A stretch of DNA of 64,000 nt. Origin: Cristatella mucedo (lineage: Eukaryota > Bryozoa > Phylactolaemata > Cristatellidae). Every line of letters begins with the position of its first letter. Position 1 is the first letter of the stretch. A program made the translations under genes and the position numbers. The DNA lies in contig WPIO01000004.1 of the NCBI GenBank assembly GCA_009760855.2, positions 4,454,001 through 4,518,000 on the forward strand, in the 5' to 3' direction. Shown here piece after piece: positions 49,901 through 62,700 of this stretch. The notes beneath the pieces are model-generated. The model was not told the origin of the DNA. It worked only from the letters and a program-made list of their open reading frames with translations, and did no database searches.

Positions 49901-50597
49901 CTCTCTCGCTAGCGACAACGAGAGCCAAAGAGACCGAGCAGAAGCAAAGACGAATTCGCGATGCTGAAACCGTTCGTCCGCCGCGCATGCGACAACGATG
50001 CGCCAGAAGCACGAAAAATGCGTGTCAAAATTTTTCCCCATCATGGCTGCCGAGCTGAAGCCTAGCATTTATACACACAATATCACTCGAAAATGCAACC
50101 ATGTCGAAAGTAGGAAATTGCTCCAGATAATGCAAAAACAAGGCCATTTTGCATATTTTTTGTATTCAGCTAACCAAGGTGGTAGTAGCACCCACAATTT
50201 GTTACAAATAACTCACGTGAATCCTGTGTTCTACTGAAATTCTGCTGTCAGCAGTCCATAAAGACACTGCAATATACGAGGTTATATCTCGATCCTCAGG
50301 TGGGAGGATTTTTCAGGCCAGCACCGTACATGCACAATGTATGCAGGGGTATGTAAGTATATACAGTGCTGGTCCGAGCCCACTAGAGACTGACACGTTA
50401 ATTTGGCATGTTTTTTCACATCTAGAAGGCTAACCAAGATGGCAGCAGCAGGCACAACTTGCAACACGTATTGCTTTCTCGAATGAATTCTACCTTGCAG
50501 TAGTGTATTTTGGCCCATTTTTTTAAAAACTGCAGTGCCTGAGATCTATGTGAATTCCCACGGCACATTCAAGTTTTTGTGCCAGCATTGAATATGA
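46986..50597. other. No gene recognised between convergent tektin-2 and TPR
   Basis: AT-rich unique DNA with only short open frames (up to 93 residues). A short GAGAGA run is at about 49820-49836 and a short CTCTCT run at about 49894-49906. Both neighbouring genes point toward this interval, so their 3' ends should lie at its edges. Confidence 0.45.
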
Positions 50598-50700
50598 AGG
50601 CATATAATAATAAAACTAATAATAGTAATGAAACGTTTGTAGAGCACCCTAAGAATCTCTTTAAAGGCACTTATGCTGGAAAGACAGCATGTCGATTGGT
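50598..50700 (-). mobile_element. LINE tail fragment (degraded)
   Basis: ATAATAATAAAACTAATAAT is followed by GAGCACCCTAAGAATCTCTT, a weak hairpin arm, next to the proposed TPR stop codon. Confidence 0.5.
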
Positions 50701-50785
50701 TGGTGATAATATGCACGCCAATTGGTTAGTGATAACATACATCTGCTCACACGCGCGCACACACACACCGCCTCCAATCTCGGTA

Positions 50786-50796
50786 CTAGGACGACC
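50786..50796 (-). CDS. TPR: TPR terminal coding exon, very short
   Basis: A long pyrimidine tract ending CTTTGCAG is followed in phase by GG TCG TCC TAG, giving ...AESGSS-stop. The basic, Arg/Gly-rich tail of vertebrate TPR would therefore be missing. A different terminal exon farther left cannot be excluded. Confidence 0.45.
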
Positions 50797-53700
50797 CTGC
50801 AAAGCGCAGAAGAAGAGAGCAAGGCACAGAAACGACACCAGCAGCGTTTGCTCAACAGCATCGTGTGCGTGCTTCCGAGCTCAGCGATGTCTCAAAAAAC
50901 AGGCAGCCGTGGCGATCCAACTTACCTGATTCGGCAGCTTCCGCAGACAAGCCACTACTGGCGGCTGAGTCGTGCTCGCCTTGTTCGCTTGCAGCTCGTG
51001 AAGCGGATGCTGACGGCTCCGAGCCGAGCGACGACTGCAACGATGCGCGCGGGCCATGCTGCCGCTCACAGTATCGAAACCGTAGGTAGGCCCGCAGGTA
51101 ACCGTAGTGCCCGGCCGCTGCTGGCAAGCCGAGTCAGATTATCATCCATCGCCTGCAGTTGCAACTGCGGACCTCTCGCTGACCTACGATCAGCGGCAGT
51201 TCACAAACGCAGCTCAGCGAGAGTACCTGCGCCTGCTGCTGTTGATCGTTCGCGCCGGGTCCTGTCGAAGCGCTGCTCTCGGCCACAGCTGTGGCCGCAG
51301 CAGCCCTGGACGTCGGCTGCGGCTGCCCGACGAAGGCTCGCGACTGGGGCAGCAGCGTGGCGGCCGTGCTGCCCACTGCAGACGTCGACGTCTGAGGCCG
51401 TTCATTACCGCCAAACTGAGACAGGTCTCGTATGTCGTCCATGTACACTGGGAAAGAAGCCGATATTCATTTTTGGCAGCAAATTAGAAGGTCTAGGTGA
51501 CAAGAATTGATGCACATTCATAATAATAGTTCATTGGTGTAGAAATCACGAGTCACAAGCAGTACAGTGTGGACTGAGTCGTTGCTGCAGAAGCTGGAAC
51601 CTAGATGCCTTCCGGCAGCACATGCTTCTGGTCAGCGTCAGTAGTTCTAGCCACACCTTAATAAGTCAGCACTAATATCAGATTACAAATGCTGTGGTCT
51701 GATCACATATATTGGCAGCTTGATCACATATATCTTCTCTGAGGTAGAAATGCTAGGCTTTAGTCCATGGCAGAGCATCATGATTTGTAAACAAGATCAG
51801 TGCAGCCACTAACATGGCTTCTCAGATACACATACTAGGCTTCAGTCCATGGTGGAGTATCATATTTTGAAAATAAGATCAGTGTTTCCCAAACAATTGG
51901 GTTATTAGGTGTGGCCGGTAACCAGCTATGGCCGGCTTGTTTAAAGCAGGTTCGTGCAACCATTCGTTAGGCGTAGAAAAAATAAGCTACGACAGAAAGA
52001 GAGGTGCAAAAGTGGGTAGGAGTGAGGGGGGAGGAAGACGGACAAGAACTCATAATGGGGGTGGGAGGTGAGGAAGGAACATTTGGAGAGAGAGTGAGAG
52101 AGAGAGAGAGAGGAGGGAGAGAGAGAAAGAGCATGCTTCTTTGCCTTTTATTTAATAGGATTATTCGTTAGCACAAGGTCACGGCAACGAGAATACAAGG
52201 ATGCACAATTGAAGCAAATAAGAAATAATAATGCTTGTGTGCACTGCACTACCCCTGTGGCAATATCAAAGCCATTAAAGAAAAATGGACGGCAACAATG
52301 TTCAAGCTGCCTACATCCTCGGCAATGGAATGCAGCATATGTGCGAATCATTTAAAAAAATGTCCCGTGCTGAGTTGTCCACGCATGCAGAACGACGGCA
52401 CGACACGAATTCAGATCGAAGTGCAAGCACTACGAACGCACCTTGCGAGGCCAGCTGTCCAAACTCGGGCTGAGCATCCGAACCGGCAGCAAACAGGAAG
52501 CTGTCGGTCACTCGATACGGAGAGCTGAAAGAAACAAGGCCGGCCTCTCTTGTAGGGCATATTAGCGCCTTGTTTAGATCTGTCAGCAGTGTTCTGTTTC
52601 TAGAAGTCACCGAGTCTACGCTGCAGCCCAAAGAATGACTATCGACCAGTGCGCTTAATCGGCTGCAACTCGTGCGAAACTCAGCTTGTATGGCTATGGT
52701 ATCCTTCTCTAATCAGGCCCAAATTTGTGCAATGTTACGTAGCTAAAAGTAGGCAGACTTTACTGTGGACTTGATGTGGTCGTCTAGTGACAGGTCATTT
52801 TAGAACTAGACATTCAGATTTCATGCAAATGCTAGAGGATATGCTGGCCGAACCTATCTTCAGGATTAGATTTTCCAGTTTCCGAACCACACTAGGTTTG
52901 CCAATAACTAGTAAGATAGTTTGAAAATTGTCGTTAGGTTTGAGAAATTTTGTTGCCGTCCAAGTGCAAATGTCAGCAATAAGAGCAGCAAGAGAATTGA
53001 GAGAGTATGACATGCTGGAAGAAAGAGGTGGTCAAAGTCATCTAAATAAAAATGAAAGCCTAGATTGTGCATGGCGATTACATCGGCAAGAGGAAGAGCA
53101 CCAATAGGGAAACAAGCGGACCGATTACAGATGATTGACAAAGAAACCGCTCAAATTTATTTTAAAACCCACGGCTTTCAAATGAAAAAAATTGAGGCTG
53201 AACCGATCGCGTGCTGTCTCACACAGCAAAGATACCAAAAGCCTGGCTGTGATATCGCCCAGCGCATTTACAGGGCAGAACGATGGAGCAGACAGATGTC
53301 TAGCAGCCATCGGCAGGTCAAGTCAAGACATCTGACACTTACGAGTGTACATGCTCTAATAAATCTCGACGAACGGGTACTGCACAGCACACGGGGGGGG
53401 GGGGGGGGGGGCTATAGTAGGCCATAGAAAACAGCGGCTACCCGGGAGTTACCAAGACGCCTGCTGACGATGTGCTAACTGTTGGCCGATTCAGCTTCAC
53501 CATCCAGTGAGCCTATACCTCACCCAGCGGTCTCACCGTGACCTGCAGTACAGCACTGGATCATGACTCAGGACATCAGATACATTTCTGGAGCCACAAA
53601 CCACTGCTGATTGGCTGGATATCACGTCTCCTTAGGCCAATCGAAAGCTTCCAAGGCCACATGAGCTACGGCTGATCAAAGCATATCCTTAAAGGAAGCC

Positions 53701-56700
53701 AATGGCATTAAGAAGTTAATGCACGGTGGCTTGCTCAGCCAATAGTGATCGTTTAGGGCTACTATATATTGAACTCGTTTGTTGCTCACACTTTGTTTGT
53801 CTATGCTATGGTCTGCGGTCTGTTTGTCGGCTGCGTTAATAACGCTCATAATTTTGCCTCGACCACTGACTAGTGAATGGCATCATGGCAGCAAGTTGTC
53901 TCACACGAACATGTCTCGACTGTGGCCAAAGCAGCTCAGGCAGTCAAACAGACGCTGGCTAGACCCAGGCATCCCATCGGCCACTGACTCACACCGACAG
54001 CACAGAAGAGCTGCTTAAAGACAGGCCCCGGAGTTGCACGACGCTGCAAAAAACTCGAACGGTCGGGTTGAGGGCGGGGTTGCTTCAGCAGCACACTGTC
54101 TTCTGCAACATTTAGCAGGCAGTGACGAGCAAAAGTGAGCGTGCCGGCGACTTCGAAGTGCAGAGCGAGCTGGCGCCTCTTTCGACTGCGGCCACGCACC
54201 TCACGGCTTCAGCGAATCCATCGGTTCTCTTCGGCACGAAGAGAGTGGGGGTGCTGGGCACTACGCCGTCCTCGTTGGTCTCGCCGAACATGCTCGTCTG
54301 CGACTGGAAGGGCAGCAGCAAGCTGACAGTATGAGCAGAAGCTGGAGACAGCCCGGCCTCCCCTCACCCCCCGGAGGGGGGGGGGAGGCCAGGCTGGTCG
54401 ATAGAAAGCTGTGGCGGCAGGGAGACATTCGCGGGCAGAAAAACCTTCGGCAAGCTTGCCAAATAGTCGAGAGGAGGCACCGGGAGGAGCAGACAGACCG
54501 ACGGGCGCACTGGCGAGCAGACTCACGTACCATGAAGGTGGTGCCGCCTCCGTGGAATGAGTGCAGGCGGGTGACAGCCGACGTCAGCTGCCGTCGGCTG
54601 CTTGGGGCTGTCTGATGACTCACCGACGGCACCAGGTGCGCCATACTCGAAGCAGCTGAAGAGACACGCGAGCTGCATAGTGAACCGACGTGCACTCAGC
54701 ACTCCCACGGAGCTCAGCACCCGGGCCCTCTACCCCCTCCGCCCAACGTCGGGCCAGGCATGCTGCCCAAGCTTCAGGCATCACGAACCGACGGCGACGT
54801 CTCGCCGAGTGGCAAGACCGGCCTCGGCCATGCCAGCAAAACCGGCCCCCGATAGGTGAGACTAGGAGAGGCTTCCGAGTCTTTCCGGAGCGCAATCCAA
54901 ACGGATTGCGCTCAAAAAATAAAAACAAGAGGACCGATGCGGCAGAGGCGGCACGCTCTTACGATTCGATAGCAAGGGAATGGAGAGAAAGCCAAAGATA
55001 GGGAAAAACGCTGCGGTGCACGCTCCAGGCTGCCACCTCTGCAGTGCCCTGGCAGCACCAGCGTGCCACCACGATCGCCTGATAGAGCCGTCGCCGCTTC
55101 ATTACCTGGCTGCGCCGCCGAGGAAACCACAGCGGTGGCAGCCGCCTCGTCGTCGACGATGACAACGTCGTCGTCATCATCAGCGTTTGCGCCCCCTTCG
55201 TTGTCCCTCTCAACGTTACCACCGCTGGCACCGCCCTCCACACGATCGTTGCCGGCACCGTTAGATGACGACGCTCCGCTCTCCTCGCCGCTATCCTCTG
55301 CCACGCCTGCCGTCTCCTCGTCGCCTTCGCCTTCGTAATCCCTGTCATCCTCATCATCCTCCGACTCTTCCGACTCTTCTGCTTCCACTTCGTCGTCGTA
55401 TCGCTCTTGATCGCTCTCCTGCAAGTCGAGCCAGCCAGAGACGTAAGTAGAGTCAGCTGCTAGCTTTGTAAGGCTGACAAAACGTGCGGACGATCGACGA
55501 GCACTGGCCTCGACACCAGGCCGGTCGCTCTGCAATCTTTTCAGCCCACACGAAGTGTGGCTGCCTCCGACGTGCCATGCACTCAAAACACCCATTCATG
55601 ACAGAATTTAGTGGGTCCCCGTGACTCGTCCTTTACGTGCTTATGCGTGCTGACACTGGTGCATGCTGCCACTAACCACACTTGCACGCTGACCCTGCGC
55701 ATGTCACCCCTGACCATCTTATTCGTGTTGTTTATCAAGCACGATACCACTCACCATTCGATCGCGTTTCCTTTGCAGCAAATGTAAAGCACCTAGAAAG
55801 AGATCGAGTTCTCTGAGGGCGCTTTATCAAGTTATTCTTTATCAATATTAAACTGCCCCAGCGCCACATCTACCACAAGCCCTACATTTCGGATTTCAAA
55901 GTGCAACCGACCCGGAGAGGCATAATCTCAGCCTCTTTCTTTCCGGATAATTGCAGCCTTTCTTCTCTAGGACTCTACAGTACTCCTTCGAGACTCTTCT
56001 CGGGATGCCACTGAGCTCGGATATGCGCAAAAACGAAAGCGTGCAGTCCCGGCACAGATGCAGCAAGGGAAAAATTTTGAATGGATGGCAGCTAAACCTT
56101 TGACAGGCCCGGACCGGCTAATCACAAGGCAAGCAGTTGCAGCAGATACCATTCCCCCATCCGGGTCACATCCAAGTCCACCCACGCTCGATCGGGCTCT
56201 TGCGAATTTGAGGCACGAGGCAACTTTTCTCACGGTCGCTCGAGTGCCAGCAGCCACTTCAGTGCGAGTGATTGTGCCACCGTCGGTCGCTTTGCGCGCG
56301 GCTCGTTCGTGTCGTTCGCTCGCGGTTCGTGCTCGAGGCTCGTGCTCTTACCTCGCCTGCCTCGCCCTCATACTGTGAGCCACTGCCGTCCTCGTCGCGA
56401 GCGCCCGTGCCCACCTGCTCCTCGCCCTCCTCATAATTGCCCTCGTCGTCGTCCGGTTCACCGTAGTAGTACTACAAGCGATTCATTCGAGTCAACGTCG
56501 GCGCCTTGCTACGAGCAGCCGACACGACGGCCGCCGCACGGTCGCACGGCCGAGAGCAGGCGGCAAGCGGTAGCGCGCAGCTGACAACCATCGTCGGGAC
56601 AGGGCAGCGGACCAGTCTACCTGATCGCTCTCCACGTCCTCCTCGACCACGACAATGTCCTCCCCGCTCTGCATGCCCTGCTCGAGTGTCCCGGCGGCAC

Positions 56701-59700
56701 CGCCGCTACCGCCGACGATCGCACCGTCGTCCGACCCCTCGATGAACACTTCCTGTAGCTCGGACGATGGCTCGTCGGACGGCGCCGGCAGGGCACTGTC
56801 GGCCGCACGGCTGAAGGCCATGGCAGCTGCCAGCGGCAAGCCGGCATCCTCTGCAGCCGGCATGGCGGCAGCCTCGTTCTAAAGATGACAAGTGGGTGCA
56901 GTTGGCTAGGTTCAGCAGCAGCAGCAGCAGCAGCCGAATAAGGTCTCCTGGACACGAGCAGGCCAGCAAAGAAGGGGACGGAGCCAGACAAAACTCCGGG
57001 CCGCCCACACCCGGGCGAACCGACAGGACAGGCGAAGGGCAAGCAAGCCAACCTCGTCTGCGGTGTCCATGTTGCGATCGGTCTCGTCGGCAGCCGGCTG
57101 AACTTCACCGGGAGCGCACGCTGTACCCGCCACCACCGCCTCGTCTCCGCCGTACGCGTCAGCTGCTGCTGCTGCTGCCACGTCTGCGCTGAGGCTCTCC
57201 GGCTCCTGACCGAGCGCTATTTCATCCTCTTCCTCCTCGGTGCGCGCGCCCGATACCGGGTCGGCGGCGGCGGCTGGCGCAGCTGAGGCGCCTTCCACGA
57301 CGAGCACTGCTGCCGCCATCTACAGAGATGCCCAGCAACCGCGGGGCGAATGATAGAGCTCTTCCAATAGGCCTCGCCGACGGCCGTGCACACAGCGCAA
57401 AGTAGCCGATGGCGATGCAGCGGTCGGTCCTCACCTCAGCCTTGGCTTTTTTCACCTCTGGCGTGGATGACTCCGGACTGAAAACAAGATGGCAGTGAAT
57501 ATACACACACGGGTAAAAGCAGCAGTAGAATGATGCTTGCCTACCAGGCTGCAAGGCTTATCAGCAATCTTGTAAGGGCTGTCGAAAGCAACCGTGTAAG
57601 TGCCACGGATGCAGGGGGGGGGGGGCTACCCCAAACTGAGCTGACGACAGGCTACCAGGCTCAGTGAAATCAAGCTAATGCAAGGTTCATGCTGGCAACT
57701 CGTCATTTTCTGGACTCTCCCGGAATAACCAGCACTATTACCTTACCTAAGCGTGGGGGAAGGCTACCAGGCTCACCCAGAAGAGGAGAAGGTGGAGGTG
57801 GAAGAGGAGGGTGGTGGAGGAGGAGGGTGGTGGTGGTAGAGGGCAAACAAGTTGCAGTCCCTTTAGTAAAAAAAAAACAAACTCTGACTGGGCCGACGGT
57901 AAGCTATCAAGCCTTTACCGAAAAATCTAAGCTCTGTTTGCACAACAATAATGAAAAACAAACATTGGAACTTGGATACACTGCATTACAAGACCCAGCT
58001 CGTGGGTTTGAGCACTGCAGCAGGCAAGCCTTTATTGCCCATTGCAAGCGAGCGAGGTGATTAGCAACTAAGGCTCTTCTGCTGCCACACAAACGAGGCT
58101 ATTGAATCAGCCGACCTTTACTTCAGAAGTGGGAAAGGGCAAAGCGTGCTGCTCTCGGTGCCTGACGAAGACATGCCAATGTGCCGAAGTGCTCACTACA
58201 GCAGTTCTGACAGCGTTGGTACTGACAGATATGCTCGCTAAGGGTTAGGTTGGGGCTGTATGAGGCAGGAGTTTCGTTGCACGAGTTATATATGAGCCGG
58301 AGTGACAGAGGAGAAATGATGACTCGCGTAGACTGCAGCACTCGACTGCAGACAGGATGCGGCGACCCACCGGGCTGGGCCGCACGGCAGATGCAATGAG
58401 AGCGCTCGCATTGGCTGGCCTCTGTATGGCGCTAGACGGCTCTTTGGAATGCCACGTGCTGCTCCCCGACGGCCCGTATCAATTTGCTGTGCACGTAAAC
58501 TGTCTGCTCGCTGTCGCAGCAAGCCCGAAGCCAGCCGCAGTGGCTCTCACCTTTCTTCGTCCGGGCGCGACCGCTTCGAGCCGGCCGACGGGGTCACAGC
58601 CGGGGCTGCTGCGCCTTCGACAGCGGCCGCCGAGCTAGCACGCTCGTCGGCCGCTGCAGGCGCCGCTTGTCGGCTGGATGTATCCGGCTCGGGCGGTGGC
58701 TGCTGATGCACCAGCGACGACGCCGGAGCAGGCACCATCGTCGTCGCAGCCAGTGCCGCTCCCACGAGACCCTGATTGGCTGAGGCTAGCGCCGCCAACG
58801 ACGCCGGGGCCGCAGCTGCTGCCACAGCAGCAGCAGCAGCGGCAGCAACGTCGTCGAGCCTTGGCGACACGGGCTGTACAGGCTGCAACCGCCTCGCGGC
58901 AGTCTGCTGGACGGCGATCATCAGCGGTTCTGCACGGTGGCAACGACGGCAACATCAGCTCGGCGTGGTGGCAGGAAGCAAAAGAAAAAAGAAAAGAAAA
59001 AAGAAAAGAAAAAAGAAAAGAAAAAAAGAAAAGAAAAAAGAAAAGAAAAAAGAAAAGAAAAAGAAAAGAAAAAAAGAAAAGCATGGCGACCAGAGCAGCC
59101 GACCGTGCAGCCGCGCGCCGGCACTGCCAGCCGCGCTCCGGCAGCTCGCGATCGGGACGCGCGCAGCTCACCCGAATCGGCGGCCGGCGACAGCACGGCC
59201 GGCTGCTGGCCCGCGCTGCCGGCAGCAGACGACGAGGACGCTGCCTCTGCCTGCTGCCCGCCGCTGGCTGGCCCTGGGGCGGCCACTGTCGAGGCAGGTG
59301 CAGCAGCTGCTGCCGAAGCGCTCACGGTCGTAGGCATGACGGTGGCCGTCCTCGACTGCGACATGGGCCGTATGCTGGCCGTCATCCGGCCGCCTCCCAT
59401 GGCCGATGACGCGGCCGCCGCTGCGCTCATCGACGACGACGACGGAGCGACGGTGGCGGACGAGGCAGCCACCGCCGGCGTGGCAGCCGCAGCGGAGGAA
59501 GAGGAGGAGGCGGCGGTGGCTCCGACTACGTGCTGCACAGCCGCTGCCGCGCCCTGGCGCAGCGGCGGCGCCGGCACCGCGTGCGGCACCGGCGCGGCAG
59601 CAGGCGACGTCAGCGGTCTTATGTTGGCAGTCGGGTGGTCGCCCGCCGATGTCGTCGACCTGCAGTCGATCAACAGGCAATTATTTGCAGCGACGGCTGA

Positions 59701-62700
59701 CGGCCGAAGCTAAGCAGAGCGCCGGCCACGGCTCCGACGCCCGATTTCGGGGACGGCGTGCGAGCACATGACGAGAGAGCAACGAAGAGCAATCGAGCAA
59801 AGAAGAAGCCGGCTGCCGCGTGACGGTGGGGGGGGGGGGGCAGCCCGCACGGAAAAGCGCTTTGCCATTGCAGAGACCATTTCGAGCCGACGATTGGCCA
59901 GGCGACCGCAGATGGGTCGCTAGCGAGTGAGCAAGTGAGGCACCTACACGGAGACGGTCGACGACGTGGCCGGCATGGACGTGGGGTGTGGCGGCAGCAG
60001 CAGCAGCAGCTGCTGCTGCTGCTGCTGCCAGTGCTGAGCTTCCTCGAGCAGCTCCTGGGCGACCCTCCTGGCCTCCTGCAGTTCGGCCTCGAGCCGGCGC
60101 ACTTCGGCCTCGTGCTGCTCCCGCGCTTCGAACTGCGCTGTCTCATTGGCTAGCGAACGGAATGAAAGCAGCAGCCCCACGGCTAGCTACGAACGAGTCG
60201 GCAGCAAGCCTCGGTGGCCCGGGGCTGAAGGCAGGGGGGCTGACGTACCGAGCTGCTGCTGCTGCAGACGGTCGGCCGTCTGCTGGTTCAGCTGCTGCAG
60301 CCGATCACTGGCCTGCTGATTCTGCTGCTTCAGCAGAGCGATCTCCTGCAGTTGCGACTGCAGCTTGTTCTTGGCAGACTGCAGCATGTTCTGCTTCTCC
60401 TGCAGCTTGGCGTTGAGGGTGCTGTCCTCCGTACGCAGCCGGTCCTCGGTCGACTTGAGTGCCGCGTTCTCCTGTACGGAAGGACGTGCGTGTGCCGTCT
60501 GTGCGGCTCCGATCCACAGCCCCATCTGCCGCCTCGCCGCTCTGCGCAACGGCAGCCCAAGCGGCAGGGCAGGCGCAGCGCAACGCACCTGCATGAGCCT
60601 GCTCATCCCGCTCTCCATCGCGCTGACCTTGGCCTCCAGCTCGGCGATGCGCTTCACTTGCGCAGCGCACTCCTGCTCCAGCTGCTCCGCTTTGGCCACA
60701 AGCTCACTGGTCGCGGAGGCTGCTGCAGCAGCAGCAGCTGCTGCTGCTGCAGACGCTCCCTCGGCACTCTCGGTCGGCGGGGAGCGGGATGGGGCAACGG
60801 CAAGCCCCGTCAGGGCTGCTGCTTCGCCTGCGGCGGCGCCACCGCCGGCGGGCTTCAGCCCGGCGCACTCCTTTTGAAGATCCTCGTACTGCTGCTTGTA
60901 CTTTCGCCCGATCTTTCGGAGCTACGAAAGTCAGGCAATATAGGGATAAAAAAATCAAGCGGTCTGCTGATGCGCAGCCGGCGCACGATCTGCAGCACTC
61001 AACCGTGCTCTTGCTGCCAATCAAAAAAGTAAAGTATGACATGCGGTTTGCTGATCAAGCAGCCTTATTCTATAAGGCGGCAGAACAGCCTTAGCATCTC
61101 ACCCTACTTGCATCAGGCAATAAAGAATTGCCTCATACAGGACTCCAACCCACGACCGGGGTCGTCAAGTGCGAGCACCTAGCCCCTGAGCTAAGACCAA
61201 GGATCCATGTCCAAGTCCATACCATCCGAAGAGTGGAAGTCCAAGCAGCTTCGGAGTGCTTCAGCAGTGGCAACTTATGCCGCATGCACTGCGGTTTTGA
61301 GGTTTGCTCAGTGCAGCGTTGGCGGCTGCGACCCTGTCCACATCCGGAGGTTCACTCTTGGCGCTGCGAGGCACGAAAAGGTTTTAGAAGGAGGTCGTGG
61401 AGCTGGGAGGCACTATCCAGTGGAAGCTTCAAGCTTCAGTTCAACTAAGGAGCTAGTTAAACTTTTTTGCAAACCACTGTGGAAGACAGCTGCTAATCTT
61501 AGATAGGGATCGGACGTGGTGACTAGCTGCAGAGGCAGTCTTCTGAATGAAGCTTTTAAAATTTAGGCAGCTGTCGAAAACGACACCTAAATTTCGAGCA
61601 CGTGGTGTTGGTCGCACAACAGCCTCACCGATTATAAGAGCAAAGCCTTTTAATCCAGCCACACGGTTAGGGTGTCCTATGAGCAGCAGTTCGATTTTAT
61701 CGTCATTTAGTTTCAAGAAGTTTTTCGACATCCAGGATCGAATGTCGGCAAGGCAAGCATTCAGTTTACCAGTTTCTGCAGCAGATTCTGACGGTTTGAA
61801 TGACAGATACAGCCGAGTATCATCAGCATAAAAGTGATATCCTGTTCCATGGGCCTTAATCACTTTTCCCAGAGGTTGAGTATAAATGGAGAACAGCAAG
61901 GGACCGAAGACGGACCCTTGAGGGACTCTACAGGTGACCCGTCTCGTGTGTGAGACCTGACCCCACACGACATGGATTGAACACGATCCGTGACTGCTTC
62001 TTGCTGCCACAAGACCCGGCTTCAAGCCCTGCCCATGCAAACTACCTCTCACCTTCCGGCATGCAAAGCCACTGGCCTTTGCTGCATAACACGTGGCCAA
62101 GTACGAATGCCAACAGGAAAACGCAGGCGGTTCGAGCTGCTTGTTTGCAAAACTTTATCTATCTGAAAAGTGTAAGTGTGCGTGCCAGTGCAGGGCACGC
62201 GCACATGCACACACAGGGATTCGGCTCGAGGATCCAGAGCAAGTTTACAGTTTACAGACTGAGAGGCTTTTAAGCCCGCTTTCAGCATAATGGGCCGGCC
62301 TGCATCGACGGCTCGCTCGGTCTGGCTCAGACAAACTGAGGTCTTCGGCTCGTCCTAGGGGTGGAACACATTTTTTGTGCACTCACTCTCCCACCAGACG
62401 GCCTTCGGGTCACTGCATTTTCAAATAGCTAGTCCAGTCTGCCTCTCTTTCTTCTAGGTCTGGAGGATTAGCAACTGCACCGCAACAAACCTACAGAGCA
62501 CGAACATCAACGCGCCAACCAATCACCAAGCCCTACATCTGTGCAGATCTACAGCTGCAATTCTCTTCGGATCTACCGGTTCAGAACGGCGTCGACACGA
62601 AAAAAAGGGTTAACACAACCTTCACAAAAGTCGATCTGCGAGTCGGGGGGGGGGAGGAGGAGGGGGAAAGCCCCGCCCAATCTCTCCTGCAGGCAAGACC

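Noticed and set aside
59168-59680. Alternative 170-residue frame over the TANIRP exon
   Set aside because: It lacks the conserved TPR motifs, which are in the other frame of the same strand.
58678-59713. Long + strand frames of 185 to 258 residues
   Set aside because: They are antisense to TPR exons and the (AAAAGA)n repeat; the - strand carries the conserved TPR motifs.
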